From the NCBI GenBank assembly GCA_030549335.1, contig CM060193.1, positions 59,983,146 to 60,047,145 on the forward strand: a DNA stretch of 64,000 nt, in the 5' to 3' direction. Every line of letters begins with the position of its first letter. Positions within the stretch are counted from its first letter, which is position 1. Of the stretch, positions 62,556-64,000 are shown piece after piece. A program made the translations under genes and the position numbers. The notes beneath the pieces were generated by a model. That model saw nothing but the letters and a program-made list of their open reading frames with translations, was not told where the DNA came from and did no database searches. This DNA is from Pontederia crassipes (lineage: Eukaryota > Streptophyta > Magnoliopsida > Commelinales > Pontederiaceae).

Positions 62556-62916
62556 ATAGTCTGCATATCCTCGTTATGATGGCACTCGGTTCGCTTATTC
62601 TTGAAGCCATATCAGTTGAAGCTGAACGCCCGAGCAGATGAAAGTGTGTTGCTGCTTGTTGAACTCTAATCGAGTTTATGGAGAAGGCTACATTATCTAC
62701 TCTTCATGATAAATGACCTTGTACACGGAGATATATTGACACTATGAGAATGTCATTTATTTGTTAAGGGAAAAAAGAATTTATCATTTTAATGTAATTA
62801 CAATCCAATATGGTCGTTCGCATTGGAGACATTGTACAATTGATTTATGACATGTTTGTAAGACTGCCCAAATGTTAATACTCGGTATTAAACTCGTTGT
62901 GTGAATCGGTTTACTG

Positions 62917-64000
62917 TTTTTTTTTAAGAAGAGATGTTATTGATAATTAGTTAACTCGGAGGGAGTTGGAATACAAAAATGGAATCAGACCCGGAGGTGG
63001 TATATCCAGCCAAAAGTTGTCGCCAAGATTTGTGCGACCAAAATTTGCAAGATAATCAGCCGTCCGATTGTTGGTACGGGGCCGAAAAGATACAGCAGTA
63101 GGGCCGATAGTCGTTAAGGTGCATCTAATGTCCGCAATGAGTCCTTTCAGGCGCCAGGGGCATTGCCGTGCGTTGTTGATGATATGGACTAAGGATTCGG
63201 AATCGGAGTAAATTTAGATGTGCGTGTTCCCATTAAGCGCACACTTGCGGAGCCCAGTGAGCAAAGCGAACGCCTCAATCTCCAAGACGCAGTCTTGGAT
63301 CCATAACCTGCAAAAATGAATGAGCCAGAGAGAGAAAGCAAAAGGTAGCCAATACCCCCATCCCGGTTGGCCCAAGAGAGCCATCCGAGCTGAAGATAAT
63401 CCAGCCCGGAGGAGGGGGGATCTCCCACTGAATTCGCATGTGCGAATTCTAGGGCAGTGAGCCTCAGGAGCGTGGGCATCAGCAAAATCGTGAAAGCCCG
63501 CCATAGCCCTTTCTCAAACCGTACCCACGGTTACACACCATGATTTGAAGTGTATCTCATTGCGAAGATTCCAGATCCCCCAAAGGCAATGGGCAAAAAG
63601 CGATAAGAAAGTGTTTTTCGACTGATGATTCAAATTGGTCCCCTCATGATCCAAAAACTAAGATGCCAGATGGATAAATTCTGAAAAAGGATGTTCAGGT
63701 TAGTTTGAAAGATGTCCCATAGTTGCATAGCAACAGAGCACTGAAAGAAAAGATGAATATTTGTTTCGGGGTGTAGCCCACAAAGGGGACATGTTGGATC
63801 AATAGTGTTGTCAAAAAATAGTATAATATCAAGCGTTGGAAGTTTGAGATGGAGAAGTTTCCAAAGGAATATGTGAATCTTAGGGGAAGCCGGAATCTTC
63901 CAAACAAGCTTCCACGGTGGTCCTCCACTGGGAGACGGAGGCATAAAGTGGCGGCTAACATGACGGTAGACTGACTTAGCATTTGCACAGCCGTAAATAT
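62917..64000 (-). mobile_element. L1-like LINE, C-terminal part (cut by window end)
   Basis: On the minus strand a zinc-binding RVT domain (63,944-63,630: WKLVWKIPASPKIHIFLWKL, CPLCGLHPETNIHLFFQC) is followed by a degraded RNase H-like region (63,430-63,000; SSDGSLG) and a poly(A) seen as T9 at 62,917-62,925. Frames are broken. RT and endonuclease would lie beyond the window. Confidence 0.82.

Larger units (their letters stand above)
61385..62893. repeat. Tandem duplication, unit 2 (LON-gene 3' end)
   Basis: Matches 53,478-54,228 except for the hAT-type insertion (61,548-62,252), loss of about 35 bases before it, and an extra segment of about 90 bases near 62,750-62,840. Confidence 0.92.

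Overview
This is a repeat-rich piece of a nuclear genome from a flowering plant. The evidence is spliced plant genes with GT/AG introns, Athila, copia, CACTA, RTE, hAT and Au-SINE type elements, and AT-rich intergenic DNA. Nothing seen is bacterial or organellar. I cannot name the species; the gene family members look angiosperm, possibly monocot.

Layout. Positions 1-25,620 are one nested transposon complex built in an old Ty1/copia element ('copia A'). An Athila-like element with about 3 kb LTRs (1-8504) sits in copia A gag. A second LTR-type element ('TE2') sits further along gag with a 5-bp target duplication. A CACTA (En/Spm) transposon sits in the copia A reverse transcriptase/RNase H region. 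An inversion of about 10.2 kb (10,009-20,190) then cut the CACTA element and TE2. As a result the two CACTA halves (10,009-12,234 and 20,191-24,779) and the copia A parts now point in opposite directions. Inside the inverted block lie exons 2-5 of an AMMECR1-like gene (16,466-18,079) and a 570-600 bp tandem repeat. A broken RTE-type LINE follows (25,666-28,350), then about 4 kb of AT-rich intergenic DNA.

From 32,581 to 53,961 is the genic core. CIP111 (a two-AAA-domain CDC48-like ATPase, minus strand, ten exons, 1007 codons) is open across all splice junctions although its fourth intron has grown to 7.7 kb with a hAT-type element and a full-length copia element ('copia B'). It is head-to-head, 300 bp apart, with a two-exon TLDc-domain gene. 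Next comes a seven-exon gene for a plastid-type LON-substrate-binding-domain protein (313 codons). The last intron part and last exon of that gene are tandemly duplicated at 61,385-62,893, and a nested LTR complex (54,229-61,352) lies between the two copies. The window ends in the C-terminal part of an L1-like LINE.

The intact host genes are CIP111, the TLDc gene and the LON-domain gene. The transposon genes are all broken by stops, frameshifts or deletions. I found no CRISPR, tRNA, rRNA or defence-type cluster. The most unusual result is the inversion that can be reconstructed to the base from target duplications and codon phase.
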